This document shows positions 1 through 7,213 of a stretch of 64,000 nucleotides of DNA, piece after piece. A program made the translations under genes and the position numbers. Within the stretch, counting starts at the first letter, position 1; every line of letters starts with the position of its first letter. Where the stretch lies: NCBI RefSeq assembly GCF_005771675.1, contig NZ_VAJM01000006.1, positions 248,001-312,000 of the forward strand, in the 5' to 3' direction. The notes under the pieces are model-generated. The model saw nothing but the letters and a program-made list of their open reading frames with translations. It did not search any database and was not told the origin of the DNA. The DNA comes from Hymenobacter jeollabukensis. GTDB taxonomy: Bacteria; Bacteroidota; Bacteroidia; Cytophagales; Hymenobacteraceae.

Positions 1-619
1 CTACGTTGGTACCGATGGCGAGCATAAACGTGCGCTCGGCCACGTGCCGAATGCTCTCGATGCGGCCCTCGGGGTTGAACACGTTGGTGTGCGCGCCCAC
101 CACCACCAGCCCGGGCCGGTCGAGCAGGGGCTCCACCGGCAGGTTGTTGAGCAGGCCGCCGTCCACCAGCACCCGCCCCCGGTAGTCGATGGGCTGGCAG
201 AGCACCGGCACCGCGCAGGAAGCCAGCAGCGGCGGAATCAGCGGCCCTTCGTCGAAAAACGCGGTTTCGCCGGCCACCAGGTCGGCGGCCGAGAGCGTGA
301 CGGGCAGGCTCAGGTCGGCGAAGGTCTGGTTGCCGGGCAAGTGGGCCACGAACAGCTTTTCCAGCAGGGCCAGGCTCACCAGCCCGCGCCGGTAGGCCGG
401 CCGGATCAGCCGCAGGAAGCGCGTATCGGTGAGCAGACGCAGCACTTCGCGCGGCGGGATGCCGGCCGCGTAGAACACCGCCGCCAGCCCGCCCGAACTC
501 ACGCCCGACATGGCCCCGATGGGCAATTCCAGCTCGCCCAGGGCCTCCAGCATGCCCAGGTGGGCAATGCCCCGGGCCGCGCCGCCCGAGAGGGCAATTC
601 CTAGCTTGCGCGTAGCCAC
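1..619 (-). CDS. Patatin-like phospholipase family protein (3' end outside window)
   Basis: Probable cytoplasmic or membrane-associated serine lipid acyl hydrolase of the patatin/RssA type. Starting from a GTG at 619 the protein begins VATRKLGIALSGGAARG, which contains the glycine-rich oxyanion segment. It continues with the nucleophile elbow GVSSG (GxSxG) near residue 40 and the catalytic Asp in VDGGLLNNLPV near residue 165, so the Ser-Asp dyad is intact. The GTG lies 2 nt after the stop of the metallo-hydrolase gene upstream, so the two are probably translated as one operon. The C-terminus runs off the left edge. The family call is firm; the substrate is unknown. Confidence 0.88.
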   Translation of the reverse strand, partial: MATRKLGIALSGGAARGIAHLGMLEALGELELPIGAMSGVSSGGLAAVFYAAGIPPREVLRLLTDTRFLRLIRPAYRRGLVSLALLEKLFVAHLPGNQTFADLSLPVTLSAADLVAGETAFFDEGPLIPPLLASCAVPVLCQPIDYRGRVLVDGGLLNNLPVEPLLDRPGLVVVGAHTNVFNPEGRIESIRHVAERTFMLAIGTNV

Positions 620-621
620 GG

Positions 622-1470
622 CTAAAGGTCGGTCAGGCGCAGGGTTTCGTGCAGGCGCACGCCGCGCTCGGTCAGCTGCACGGTGCAGGCCTCGGTGTGG
701 GCGTCGTGCTCGAGCACCAGCACCCACTGCTCCTCGGCGGCGCGGCGCAGCACCTGCTCCTTCTCGGCCAGCGTCTGCAGGGGGCGCACGTCGTAGCTCA
801 TCACCCAGGGCATGGGCAGGTGGGCCGTCGAGGGCAGCAAATCAGCCATAAACGCCAGCTTACGGCCCCGGTAGTCGAGCAGCGGCACCATCATCTTCTC
901 GGTGTGGCCGTCGGCAAACACGATGTCGCGCAGCATGGGCAGCTCCGCCGGCACGCCCGCGGCCGGGTCGATGAAGCGCAGGTGCCCGCTTTCCTGAATG
1001 GGCCGGATGTTTTCAGCCAGAAAGGAGGCCTTCTCGCGGGCGTTGGGCGTCGTGGCCCAGTCCCAGTGGCTTTGGTTCGACCAGTACGTGGCATTCGGAA
1101 AGGCCAATTCCAGCTGGCCCGCCGGCGTGCGGGTCACCGAGCCGCCGCAGTGGTCGAAGTGCAGGTGGGTCAGAAATACGTCCGTCACGTCGGCCGCCGC
1201 GAAGCCCAGCTTGCGCAGCGAGCCGTCGAGCGAGGCGTCGCCGTGCAGGTAGAAGTGCCCGCGGAATTTCTCGTCCTGCTTGTTGCCGATACCGTTGTCG
1301 ACCAGCACCAGCCGCCCCGCGTCCTCGATGAGCAGGCAGCGCATGGCCCAGGTACACATGTTGTTGTCGTCGGCCGGGTACTGCCGCGACCATAAGGATT
1401 TGGGCACGACGCCGAACATGGCGCCGCCGTCAAGCTTGAACAGGCCGGTATCGAGGGTGTAAACGTTCAT
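622..1470 (-). CDS. MBL-fold metallo-hydrolase
   Basis: A 282-residue metallo-beta-lactamase-fold hydrolase. It has the zinc motif HLHFDH (HxHxDH) near residue 105, a later FADGHTEKM histidine and an FMADLLPS aspartate, which is the arrangement in AHL-lactonase-like and other esterase-type members. I chose the ATG giving MNVYTLDTG because this is where similarity to such enzymes normally begins; an in-frame ATG 11 codons earlier is possible. No signal peptide is visible, so it should be cytoplasmic. It is followed at 2 nt spacing by the patatin gene, suggesting two linked ester or lipid hydrolysis steps (inference). The exact substrate cannot be read from the sequence. Confidence 0.88.
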   Translation of the reverse strand: MNVYTLDTGLFKLDGGAMFGVVPKSLWSRQYPADDNNMCTWAMRCLLIEDAGRLVLVDNGIGNKQDEKFRGHFYLHGDASLDGSLRKLGFAAADVTDVFLTHLHFDHCGGSVTRTPAGQLELAFPNATYWSNQSHWDWATTPNAREKASFLAENIRPIQESGHLRFIDPAAGVPAELPMLRDIVFADGHTEKMMVPLLDYRGRKLAFMADLLPSTAHLPMPWVMSYDVRPLQTLAEKEQVLRRAAEEQWVLVLEHDAHTEACTVQLTERGVRLHETLRLTDL

Positions 1471-1550
1471 GCCCGCAAGATGCACAAAGCCGCCGGACCC
1501 CACACGCGGTGGATCCGGCGGCTTTCATGGATGCCTGAAGCGGGCGGCGC

Positions 1551-1736
1551 CTAGTGTACCCAGGCCAGCATGCCCCGGAAGGGGTTGCCGGCGCCCCGGT
1601 AATGCGTGTAGTTAGGACGATGCGTGTGCGGCTTGCCCTTCATCAGGGACTTTACGTAGCGCGGCCGGGGCCGGGCTTCCGCTTGGCCAGCGCAGCCAAG
1701 CACAATCAGAGCGAGCAGAAGTACCAGTTTGTTCAT
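1551..1736 (-). CDS. Small secreted basic protein with THRP-Y-Y motif
   Basis: A 61-residue protein with a clear N-terminal signal sequence (MNKLVLLLALIVLGCAG, cleavage probably near QAEA) and a mature part of about 40 residues rich in Arg, His, Pro and Tyr. Its core MKGKPHTHRPNYTHYRG closely matches the core MKGRIYTHRPSYKNYKG of the 81-residue protein encoded at 6877-7122, so the two are paralogues. There are no recognisable catalytic residues. The single Cys (C15) lies inside the signal region, so a lipoprotein is possible but the lipobox is poor. Function unknown; the charge suggests binding to an anionic surface or polymer (inference). Confidence 0.65.
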   Translation of the reverse strand: MNKLVLLLALIVLGCAGQAEARPRPRYVKSLMKGKPHTHRPNYTHYRGAGNPFRGMLAWVH

Positions 1737-2047
1737 AACTCAGAAGGCTTAAGGGTCCGTTACTGATACTAATTTATAACATAACCAATCATATAAACCA
1801 TATAACAAGAAAATAATATGATTATTTACACAATTACGCGTTTAAATCAAATTGCATTTTATATAATTTTATCAATAACATGCTTCACAAAACCAACGCC
1901 CTCTCCCGGGCAAACCGCGTTTGCAGCCAGCAGCGGCAGTTCAGGCGCCTGCCAGGGTCGGCCATCACATGATAATGTGATACCTCAAAGGCTGTCCTTT
2001 GCGTTATTCTCAGAAGTTGTACTCCCCGTTGTTTTTTACCCAGCCCT
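1737..2047. other. AT-rich intergenic stretch with an 18-nt palindrome
   Basis: About 310 bases much richer in A+T than the flanks and without a convincing gene. At 1964-1981 there is a perfect inverted repeat, ATCACAT-GATA-ATGTGAT, of the size and symmetry of a dimeric regulator site. Frames that open here (for example from 1818) have no codon-usage or domain support. Confidence 0.4.
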
Positions 2048-2296
2048 ATGGACGATGCCTACTTTCTCGCACTTGGTTTTGAGCGGTGGCTGAGCCTGTT
2101 CCCGCTGCAGACCACCATGTACGTGCACCGCTGCCCTGCCCAAGACGGGGCCCGGCTTTACCTATCCGTTCCGCCAACGGCGGCGGAAAGTTCTGCGGGA
2201 GGGAGGGCTAATCTCGAAGCCCAGATTGAGCGGTTTTTCAGCAAGCACGGAGGCCGCACACCCGTCGCACGGGAAGCAGCGGCCTCCGTGGCCTGA
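2048..2296 (+). CDS. Hypothetical protein
   Basis: An 82-residue frame beginning MDDAYFLALGFERWLSL, with a central FPLQTTMYVHRCPAQDGARLYLSVPP segment that reads like a small mixed beta/alpha domain and an Ala-rich tail. No family recognised, no signal peptide, no membrane segment. It lies alone between an AT-rich spacer with a palindrome (1964-1981) and the tRNA block. It could be a real small orphan, but there is no decisive evidence and the start is uncertain. Confidence 0.35.
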   Translation: MDDAYFLALGFERWLSLFPLQTTMYVHRCPAQDGARLYLSVPPTAAESSAGGRANLEAQIERFFSKHGGRTPVAREAAASVA

Positions 2297-2480
2297 TATG
2301 CGGGTGGACCGCCAGCCCTTCTGCGCCCCACATACACGTGTGATGGCCTGCCCGGGCTGAGCACCTTCATTAGGAGACAAAAGGGTCAGCGGCACGCATG
2401 AACAATGAACGAGCCTTAACCTGCTGGTTGGGGCTTTCTTCGAGTGCCCAAGCCGGAGAGTAATGTTACCCGAAAAAGCA

Positions 2481-2513
2481 AAAGGCCCTCCAGCGTGCTG
2501 CTGAAGGGCCTTT
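2481..2513 (-). terminator. Terminator of tRNA-Asp copy 1
   Basis: Stem AAAGGCCCT / AGGGCCTTT with a 15-nt loop, starting 2 nt after the tRNA and followed on the minus strand by a T-rich tail (TTGCTTTTT). Identical to the hairpin behind the second tRNA-Asp. Confidence 0.75.
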
Positions 2514-2514
2514 G

Positions 2515-2588
2515 CGGTCCGGACGGGACTCGAACCCGCGACCTCCGCCGTGACAGGGCGGCATTCTAACCGACTGAACTACCGAACC
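2515..2588 (-). tRNA. tRNA-Asp (GTC), copy 1
   Basis: A 74-nt cloverleaf on the minus strand. The acceptor stem GGTTCGG pairs with CCGGACC, the anticodon stem CCGCC pairs with GGCGG around the loop CTGTCAC with anticodon GTC, and the T-loop carries TTCGAGT. The terminal CCA is not encoded. An upstream TACCTTTG box (2633-2640) and a downstream terminator make it an independent transcription unit. Confidence 0.97.
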
Positions 2589-2632
2589 AGGTAACCCGCT
2601 CTCGAAGCCGTGTGCTTTTCGTTAAGGTGCTG

Positions 2633-2663
2633 CAAAGGTAAGGCGGCTTTTGACATTTCAAAA
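2633..2663 (-). promoter_or_regulatory. Promoter of tRNA-Asp copy 1
   Basis: Minus-strand TTTG (2662-2659), then 18 nt, then TACCTTTG (2640-2633), matching the Bacteroidota housekeeping promoter TTTG-N19-21-TAnnTTTG. It lies about 45 nt before the mature tRNA 5' end. Confidence 0.7.
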
Positions 2664-2771
2664 CCGCACCGGACACTTATTTCTCAAAAAAACCTTGATT
2701 CCAATGCATGGAGCTGGCTTTTAAGCAAATAGACGAGCAATTTTTTTTCGATACAGCGGCCACCCACGCAC

Positions 2772-3845
2772 TTACCGGGCCGGGGCCTCTGCGGCGGGCT
2801 TGATATCCACCAATTCCACGTCGAAGCGCAGCACGGCATTGGGCGGGATGTCGGCGCCGGCGCCGCGTGCACCATAGGCCAGGCCGGACGGAATCAGCAA
2901 AGTGGCCTTGGCGCCTTTGTTGAGCAGCGAAATGCCCTCGTCCCAGCCGGGAATGACCTGACCCACGCCGATGGGGAAGTCTATCGGCTGGCCGCGCTTG
3001 AACGACGAGTCGAACTCCTGGCCGCCGAGCAGCGTGCCCCGGTAATGCACCGATACCGTCTGGCCCTTGGTGGGCTGGACACCGCTGCCGGGCTGAGTGA
3101 TGATGTAGTAGAGGCCGGATGCCGTTTTCTGGGCCTGCAGGCTGTTTTTCTGCAGGTACGCCTGAATCAGCTGATCGTCGACGGGCTTTTGCCTTTCCTC
3201 GACCAGCTTCGCCTTGGCCTGCATGGCCTCCATCATCTGCTGCTGGGCCGCCATGGCCTCGGCCTGGCTCTGGATGGCGGCCACTTTCACGAGCAGGCGC
3301 ATGGTGTTGCCGTGCTTCTTGATCTGGGGCGGAGCGGGCTGGCCGGAACTTTTAAGGGAGAGCGAGTCGGCGTTGAAGCGGAACGCGGCCGAGTCGCCGG
3401 GCTGCAGCAGCGAAATAGCTTCTTCCAGGCCGCCTTTGCGCACCAGCGCCTCCAGGGGCACGCGCACCGGGAAGCCCCCGGTTTGCTGGCGCGAGCGGAA
3501 CAGCACCGAATCCTTGGCCGTGCGGTACTCCACGTGCAGGGCCATCACCTGCCCGACGCGCTTGGCGTAGGCCGCCGCGGCCGTGGCGGGCACCAGGGCG
3601 GGCTGGCGCGTATAATTGCCGTTCACGCGCTTGTAGATGCGGTACTCAATGCCCGATTTCAGGCGGTTGTAGGCCGGCGGGGTGGTCTGCGCCGCCTTGG
3701 CCGCCGTCGGTTTCTTCTGAGTCGGCTTGGTTTGGCTCGGTTTGGTCTGGGTCGGCTTGGTCTGAAAAGACAGCAGCGCGGCCAGGCCCAGGCCCGCCAG
3801 GGTGTAGCGCGCCGGTTTATTCCAACGGGTCGTCGTCGTCAGCAT
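2772..3845 (-). CDS. FKBP-type peptidyl-prolyl cis-trans isomerase, exported
   Basis: A 357-residue prolyl isomerase and protein-folding factor, probably exported. An N-terminal hydrophobic segment (YTLAGLGLAALLSF) is followed by a Lys/Pro/Thr linker of short repeats (TKPTQTKPSQTKPT). Residues ~65-190 look like a degenerate FKBP domain (VGQVMALHVEYRT...GGLEEAISLLQPGDSAAFRF). A Gln/Met/Lys-rich helix comes next, then a complete C-terminal FKBP domain with VSVHYRGTLLGGQEFDSS, GQVIPGWDEGISLL and IPSGLAYGARGAG. The ATG at 3845 is chosen because longer frames run back through the second tRNA. The gene lies between two identical tRNA-Asp copies and has no operon partner. Confidence 0.92.
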   Translation of the reverse strand: MLTTTTRWNKPARYTLAGLGLAALLSFQTKPTQTKPSQTKPTQKKPTAAKAAQTTPPAYNRLKSGIEYRIYKRVNGNYTRQPALVPATAAAAYAKRVGQVMALHVEYRTAKDSVLFRSRQQTGGFPVRVPLEALVRKGGLEEAISLLQPGDSAAFRFNADSLSLKSSGQPAPPQIKKHGNTMRLLVKVAAIQSQAEAMAAQQQMMEAMQAKAKLVEERQKPVDDQLIQAYLQKNSLQAQKTASGLYYIITQPGSGVQPTKGQTVSVHYRGTLLGGQEFDSSFKRGQPIDFPIGVGQVIPGWDEGISLLNKGAKATLLIPSGLAYGARGAGADIPPNAVLRFDVELVDIKPAAEAPAR

Positions 3846-3953
3846 CGGATAAAAAAAGAATGGGGCTGGCAAGATAGGCGCCCGGGGTGGAAAAGCCCCG
3901 GGCTCGGCCAGACTGACCACGCGCCGGGGCCAGCGGGATGGGCCGGAAAAGCA

Positions 3954-3986
3954 AAAGGCCCTCCAGCGTGCTGCTGAAGGGCCTTT
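3954..3986 (-). terminator. Terminator of tRNA-Asp copy 2
   Basis: Same AAAGGCCCT / AGGGCCTTT stem as copy 1, directly behind the tRNA on the minus strand. It should stop tRNA transcription before the FKBP start at 3845. Confidence 0.75.
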
Positions 3987-3987
3987 G

Positions 3988-4061
3988 CGGTCCGGACGGG
4001 ACTCGAACCCGCGACCTCCGCCGTGACAGGGCGGCATTCTAACCGACTGAACTACCGAACC
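3988..4061 (-). tRNA. tRNA-Asp (GTC), copy 2
   Basis: Identical in all 74 bases to copy 1, with anticodon GTC. It has its own upstream promoter whose flanking sequence differs from that of copy 1, so both copies are likely expressed. Confidence 0.97.
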
Positions 4062-4100
4062 AGGCTGCAATGTAGCCGGGGCGTTTCCCCGATTGCGCTG

Positions 4101-4132
4101 CAAAGGTAGGAGGCAGTTTTGCCGCTTTGCAA
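4101..4132 (-). promoter_or_regulatory. Promoter of tRNA-Asp copy 2
   Basis: Minus-strand TTG, then 21 nt, then TACCTTTG (4108-4101), about 40 nt before the tRNA. Outside the shared motif it does not resemble the first copy's promoter. Confidence 0.65.
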
Positions 4133-4274
4133 GCCCTGGGCGAAAGTTTTTTACCAAATCGTTACCTGACGAGCTGTTGTGGCTGATAGCCAACCAGAAA
4201 AATTTCCGCGCCGGCGGCTAAACATTTCAGTGCCCGCCCTCAAAATAGCCGCACCATGCTTGGCGCGCGTCGCT

Positions 4275-4282
4275 TACCTTTG
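4275..4282 (+). promoter_or_regulatory. -7 promoter box of accA
   Basis: TACCTTTG matching the Bacteroidota -7 element. Transcription would begin near 4288, which excludes the in-frame ATG at 4256 and supports the accA start at 4349. Confidence 0.55.
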
Positions 4283-4348
4283 CCCTCCCCCATTTTCCAC
4301 CGTAACCACGACAACTGCGCGGCGTCTTCGGCCGCCGCCCGTTTGGCC

Positions 4349-5299
4349 ATGCTGCTCGACTTCGAACAACCGATTGCCGCCCTCGAAGGCAAGCTCCGCG
4401 AGATGCAAAAACTGGCGCAGGAAAGCCAGGTTGACGTCTCGGAAGCCGTTGAGGCCCTCGAAACCAAAATCAAGGCCCTCAAAAAGGAGACCTACGCCAA
4501 CCTCACCCGCTGGCAGCGCGTGCAGCTCTCGCGCCACCCCGACCGCCCCTACACCCTCGATTACGTGGAGGGCATGACCCAGAAGTTCGTGGAGCTACAC
4601 GGCGACCGGACCGTGGCCGACGACAAGGCCATGGTGGGCGGGTTTGCCGAGCTCGACGGGCGCACCGTCATGTTTATCGGGCAGCAGAAGGGCCGCAACA
4701 CCAAGCAGCGGCAGCTGCGCAACTTCGGCATGCCCAACCCCGAGGGCTACCGCAAGGCCCTGCGCCTGATGAAGCTGGCCGAGAAATTCGGCAAGCCCAT
4801 CGTGACGCTTATCGACACGCCGGGTGCCTTTCCGGGCCTGGAAGCCGAGGAGCGCGGGCAGGGCGAGGCCATTGCCCGCAACCTGAAGGAGATGTTCATG
4901 CTGAAGGTGCCGGTTATCTGCATCATCATCGGCGAAGGCGCTTCGGGCGGGGCCCTGGGTATTGCCATCGGCGACCGGGTGCTGATGCTGGAAAACACCT
5001 GGTATTCGGTGATTTCGCCCGAGTCGTGCTCCAGCATCCTGTGGCGCTCCTGGAACTACAAGGAGCAGGCCGCCGAGGCGCTCAAGCTCACCGCCACCGA
5101 CATGCTCAAGGCGGGCCTGGTCGACGGTATCGTGAAGGAGCCGCTGGGCGGAGCCCACACCGACCCGGACAAGATGATTCAGACGCTGAAAAAGACCATC
5201 CTCAAGACTCTGGACGAGCTGGAAGCCCTGCCCGGCGACGAGCGGATTTCCCAGCGCATCGACAAGTTCAGCCGCATGGGCGTAGTCGTTGAGGCGTAG
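4349..5299 (+). CDS. accA: Acetyl-CoA carboxylase carboxyltransferase subunit alpha
   Basis: AccA, 316 residues, the usual length. With AccD it transfers the carboxyl group from biotin to acetyl-CoA to make malonyl-CoA in the cytoplasm, the committed step of fatty acid synthesis. Diagnostic segments are the N-terminal coiled coil ([19 protein letters not shown]), [45 protein letters not shown] (oxyanion and CoA site) and [12 protein letters not shown]. The ATG at 4349 gives the conserved N-terminus and lies after the -7 box at 4275-4282. It is monocistronic, closed by the terminator at 5349-5388. No accB, accC or accD lies nearby. Confidence 0.97.
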   Translation: MLLDFEQPIAALEGKLREMQKLAQESQVDVSEAVEALETKIKALKKETYANLTRWQRVQLSRHPDRPYTLDYVEGMTQKFVELHGDRTVADDKAMVGGFAELDGRTVMFIGQQKGRNTKQRQLRNFGMPNPEGYRKALRLMKLAEKFGKPIVTLIDTPGAFPGLEAEERGQGEAIARNLKEMFMLKVPVICIIIGEGASGGALGIAIGDRVLMLENTWYSVISPESCSSILWRSWNYKEQAAEALKLTATDMLKAGLVDGIVKEPLGGAHTDPDKMIQTLKKTILKTLDELEALPGDERISQRIDKFSRMGVVVEA

Positions 5300-5348
5300 G
5301 TCAGTTGTCAGTAAGGCTACTGCCCAGGATTGAATCCTCTTGCAAATG

Positions 5349-5388
5349 CCAACGAAAAAGCCCGCTACTCAGCGGGCTTTTTCGTTGG
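5349..5388. terminator. Bidirectional terminator between accA and the ADP-ribosylglycohydrolase
   Basis: Perfect inverted repeat with 18-bp arms (CCAACGAAAAAGCCCGCT and its complement) around the loop ACTC. The A/T runs inside the arms give U-tracts on both strands, fitting the two converging genes. Confidence 0.85.
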
Positions 5389-5404
5389 TGCGTTGTCCTG
5401 ACAA

Positions 5405-6373
5405 CTATCCACCGACAACTGACAACTCATTCGCCATGCGGGCGGCCAGGTCTTCGATATCGGCGCGGCGGGCCAGCACCTGCAGCCACTCGGGCGGAAT
5501 GGCCTGTTCGCCGTAGTAAAGGCCGGCCAGGCCGCCGGTGACGGCGCCGGTGGTATCGGTGTCGTCGCCGAGGTTGACGGCGGCCAGCACGGTTTCGGCG
5601 TAGCTCTCGTAGCGCAGCAGGCACCAGAGGGCGGATTCCAGGGTGTGTAGTACGTAGCCGCCGCTGCTGATGGCCGTGGCATGTACGTCGGGCAGCCGAC
5701 CGCTCAGGATACGCTCGAAGTGCTCGGCTTCCTTGGCCGGGATATTCAGCTGCAGCAGCTGGGCGGGCGCGGCGGCGCATAGCTGGGCGTAGGCGGCGGC
5801 GGGCACGAGGCCGGCGCGCAGGTGGCGGGCCATTTCCAGGTACAGCCAGCAGGCCACGGCCGAGCGGATGTGGCCGTGGGTGATGGCCGATACCTCGTGA
5901 ATCAACCGAAACCGGTCTTCTAAGGGCATATCGACTTGGTAGAAAGCCAGCGGCAGGACGCGCATGAGGGCTCCGTTGCCGTTACTGTACTCGTCGGTGC
6001 CACCGGCCAGAATCAGGTCCGGATCAGCCTTCAGGCGTTGCAGGGCTTCGCGGGTGGTAATGCCGATATCGAACACGTGGCCGTGGGGCGTCCAGAGGTT
6101 TTGGTAGTACCAGCGGCAGCTGTATTCGGCCACCATGCCCACAGTAAAGCCATCTGCAATGGCCTGGGCCAGGCAGAACGTGAGCGAAGCATCGTCGGAC
6201 CAGGTACCGGCAGGCTGATTGTGCGTGCCGTACGCCCGCATGGTCACCACGGGGTCGGTTTTGCGGCGGGCGCGGCTTTCAAACTCGACGGGCACGCCGA
6301 GGGCGTCGCCGACGGCCAGGCCGAGCAGGGCGGCGCGGATTTGAGCTTCGGCGGAGGATGGAGTTACGGGCAT
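5405..6373 (-). CDS. ADP-ribosylglycohydrolase family protein
   Basis: A 322-residue DraG/ARH-fold hydrolase that would remove ADP-ribose from proteins or related acceptors using two metal ions. Metal and substrate motifs are visible: GLAVGDALGVPVEF at the N-terminus, GTWSDDASLTFCLA (first Asp pair), SNGNGALMRVLPLAF in the middle and NLGDDTDTTGAVTGGLAG near the C-terminus (second Asp pair). The ATG at 6373 is preferred because it gives MPVTPSSAEAQIRAALLGLAVGDA, the normal family start. The last residues (NELSVVGG) are encoded inside a GACAACT-type heptamer repeat, so the tail may have been altered by that repeat. No partner ADP-ribosyltransferase lies nearby. Confidence 0.9.
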   Translation of the reverse strand: MPVTPSSAEAQIRAALLGLAVGDALGVPVEFESRARRKTDPVVTMRAYGTHNQPAGTWSDDASLTFCLAQAIADGFTVGMVAEYSCRWYYQNLWTPHGHVFDIGITTREALQRLKADPDLILAGGTDEYSNGNGALMRVLPLAFYQVDMPLEDRFRLIHEVSAITHGHIRSAVACWLYLEMARHLRAGLVPAAAYAQLCAAAPAQLLQLNIPAKEAEHFERILSGRLPDVHATAISSGGYVLHTLESALWCLLRYESYAETVLAAVNLGDDTDTTGAVTGGLAGLYYGEQAIPPEWLQVLARRADIEDLAARMANELSVVGG

Positions 6374-6469
6374 TGGCGGAGGGAATAAGGTCCGAAAGTA
6401 ACAACGCCGCTCATCCGACAGCGTCACACGGCAGCGCTGAACGCAGAGCAAGTCGCTTGCGCCGCAAAA

Positions 6470-6496
6470 AAAGCCCGCCGGAAACCGGCGGGCTTT
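6470..6496 (-). terminator. Minus-strand terminator without an obvious gene
   Basis: Stem AAAGCCCGCCGG / CCGGCGGGCTTT with a 3-nt loop, followed on the minus strand by a run of Ts. The only minus-strand frame just upstream is a 21-codon ORF (6523-6588), so it may end a short RNA. Confidence 0.65.
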
Positions 6497-6876
6497 AGGC
6501 AGACAGTCGGTCCCTCCTACGATCAAACCACTGTTTGCTTGCGCTTGATGAGTCCTTCCGGGCTCAATTGGTGGATGCGGGAGGGCATTTTTTTTCACAA
6601 ACCAGGGTCAGATTTTTTTTCTGCGGCGGAGCGGCATCTGCGTTTTACTCAAAAACGAACTGCACAAAACTGCTTCGGGCTATTTTTCGAGCCGGCAGCG
6701 GAACTTTTTTTCATCAAATAACCAACTGATAAAAAGCTATTTAAAAGAACAGTCAGGTTGCTATTGACGGGCAGCGTTATCATTCTGGCGGCAGGAGTAT
6801 AAAATCTGGCACACAATTTTCAAGTGACCTGGAGAGTTTAACAGACACGAACCGCCACTTCAACCTTCTCTCTCCG
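6497..6876. other. Intergenic stretch with a possible 21-codon minus-strand ORF
   Basis: Rich in T-runs and less GC-rich than the flanks. On the minus strand 6588-6523 encodes a 21-residue peptide beginning MPSRIHQLSPEGLIKRK, with an in-frame stop two codons upstream and a terminator 27 nt downstream. Whether it is translated cannot be told. Plus-strand frames here look random. Confidence 0.3.
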
Positions 6877-7122
6877 ATGATCCGAATCCTGCTTCTCTGC
6901 TTTGCGCTGCTGGTGAGCAGTGTGGCCTCCACCACGCCGGCCGAAGCGGCCCGCATCAGTGCCTACGCCAAAGCCAAAATGAAGGGCCGCATCTACACGC
7001 ACCGCCCCAGCTACAAAAACTACAAGGGCCGCAAGAAAGCCAAGCGCTTCAGCCTGCGCAAAACCGGCAAGGCCAGCAGCCGCTCGCTGTTCCGCTCGAA
7101 CCACAGCACCACGCGCTTCTAA
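6877..7122 (+). CDS. Small secreted basic protein, paralogue of the 1551-1736 product
   Basis: An 81-residue precursor. Its signal peptide MIRILLLCFALLVSSVAS ends near TTPAEA|ARIS, and the mature part of about 56 residues is strongly basic with many Lys and Arg and almost no acidic residues. The core MKGRIYTHRPSYKNYKG matches MKGKPHTHRPNYTHYRG of the protein at 1551-1736: M, K, G, T, H, R, P, Y, Y and G are kept at the same spacing. It is followed by its own strong terminator. No known domain. A periplasmic or cell-surface role is inferred from the signal peptide only. Confidence 0.7.
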   Translation: MIRILLLCFALLVSSVASTTPAEAARISAYAKAKMKGRIYTHRPSYKNYKGRKKAKRFSLRKTGKASSRSLFRSNHSTTRF

Positions 7123-7176
7123 CCGCGCCCGACAACCCCACCACCCGGCGGTTCGTCAGTTCCTGATTGCTCCCTT

Positions 7177-7213
7177 GCGGGGCCGCGCCTGCGGGCTGCG
7201 GCCCCGCTTTTTT
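7177..7213 (+). terminator. Terminator of the small secreted protein gene
   Basis: Stem GCGGGGCCGC / GCGGCCCCGC with an 11-nt loop, followed by TTTTTT. The T-run overlaps the stop codon of the converging nucleotidyltransferase gene (stop at 7212-7214). Confidence 0.8.

Larger units (their letters stand above)
2474..2591. repeat. 118-bp direct repeat, copy 1 (tRNA-Asp plus terminator)
   Basis: These 118 bases recur without mismatch at 3947-4064. The repeat spans the terminator, the whole tRNA-Asp and 3 bases before it. The two copies flank the FKBP isomerase gene, so recombination between them would delete or amplify that gene. Confidence 0.9.
3947..4064. repeat. 118-bp direct repeat, copy 2 (tRNA-Asp plus terminator)
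   Basis: Identical to 2474-2591. Sequence beyond both ends diverges at once, so the duplication unit is sharply bounded by the terminator tail and the tRNA 5' flank. Confidence 0.9.

Noticed and set aside
1818-2093. 91-codon frame in the AT-rich spacer
   Set aside because: The first half is AT-derived hydrophobic residues, the second overlaps the start of the 2048 gene, and there is no supporting signal.
3846-4193. N-terminal extension of the FKBP gene
   Set aside because: It would be translated from the tRNA-Asp gene and its terminator.
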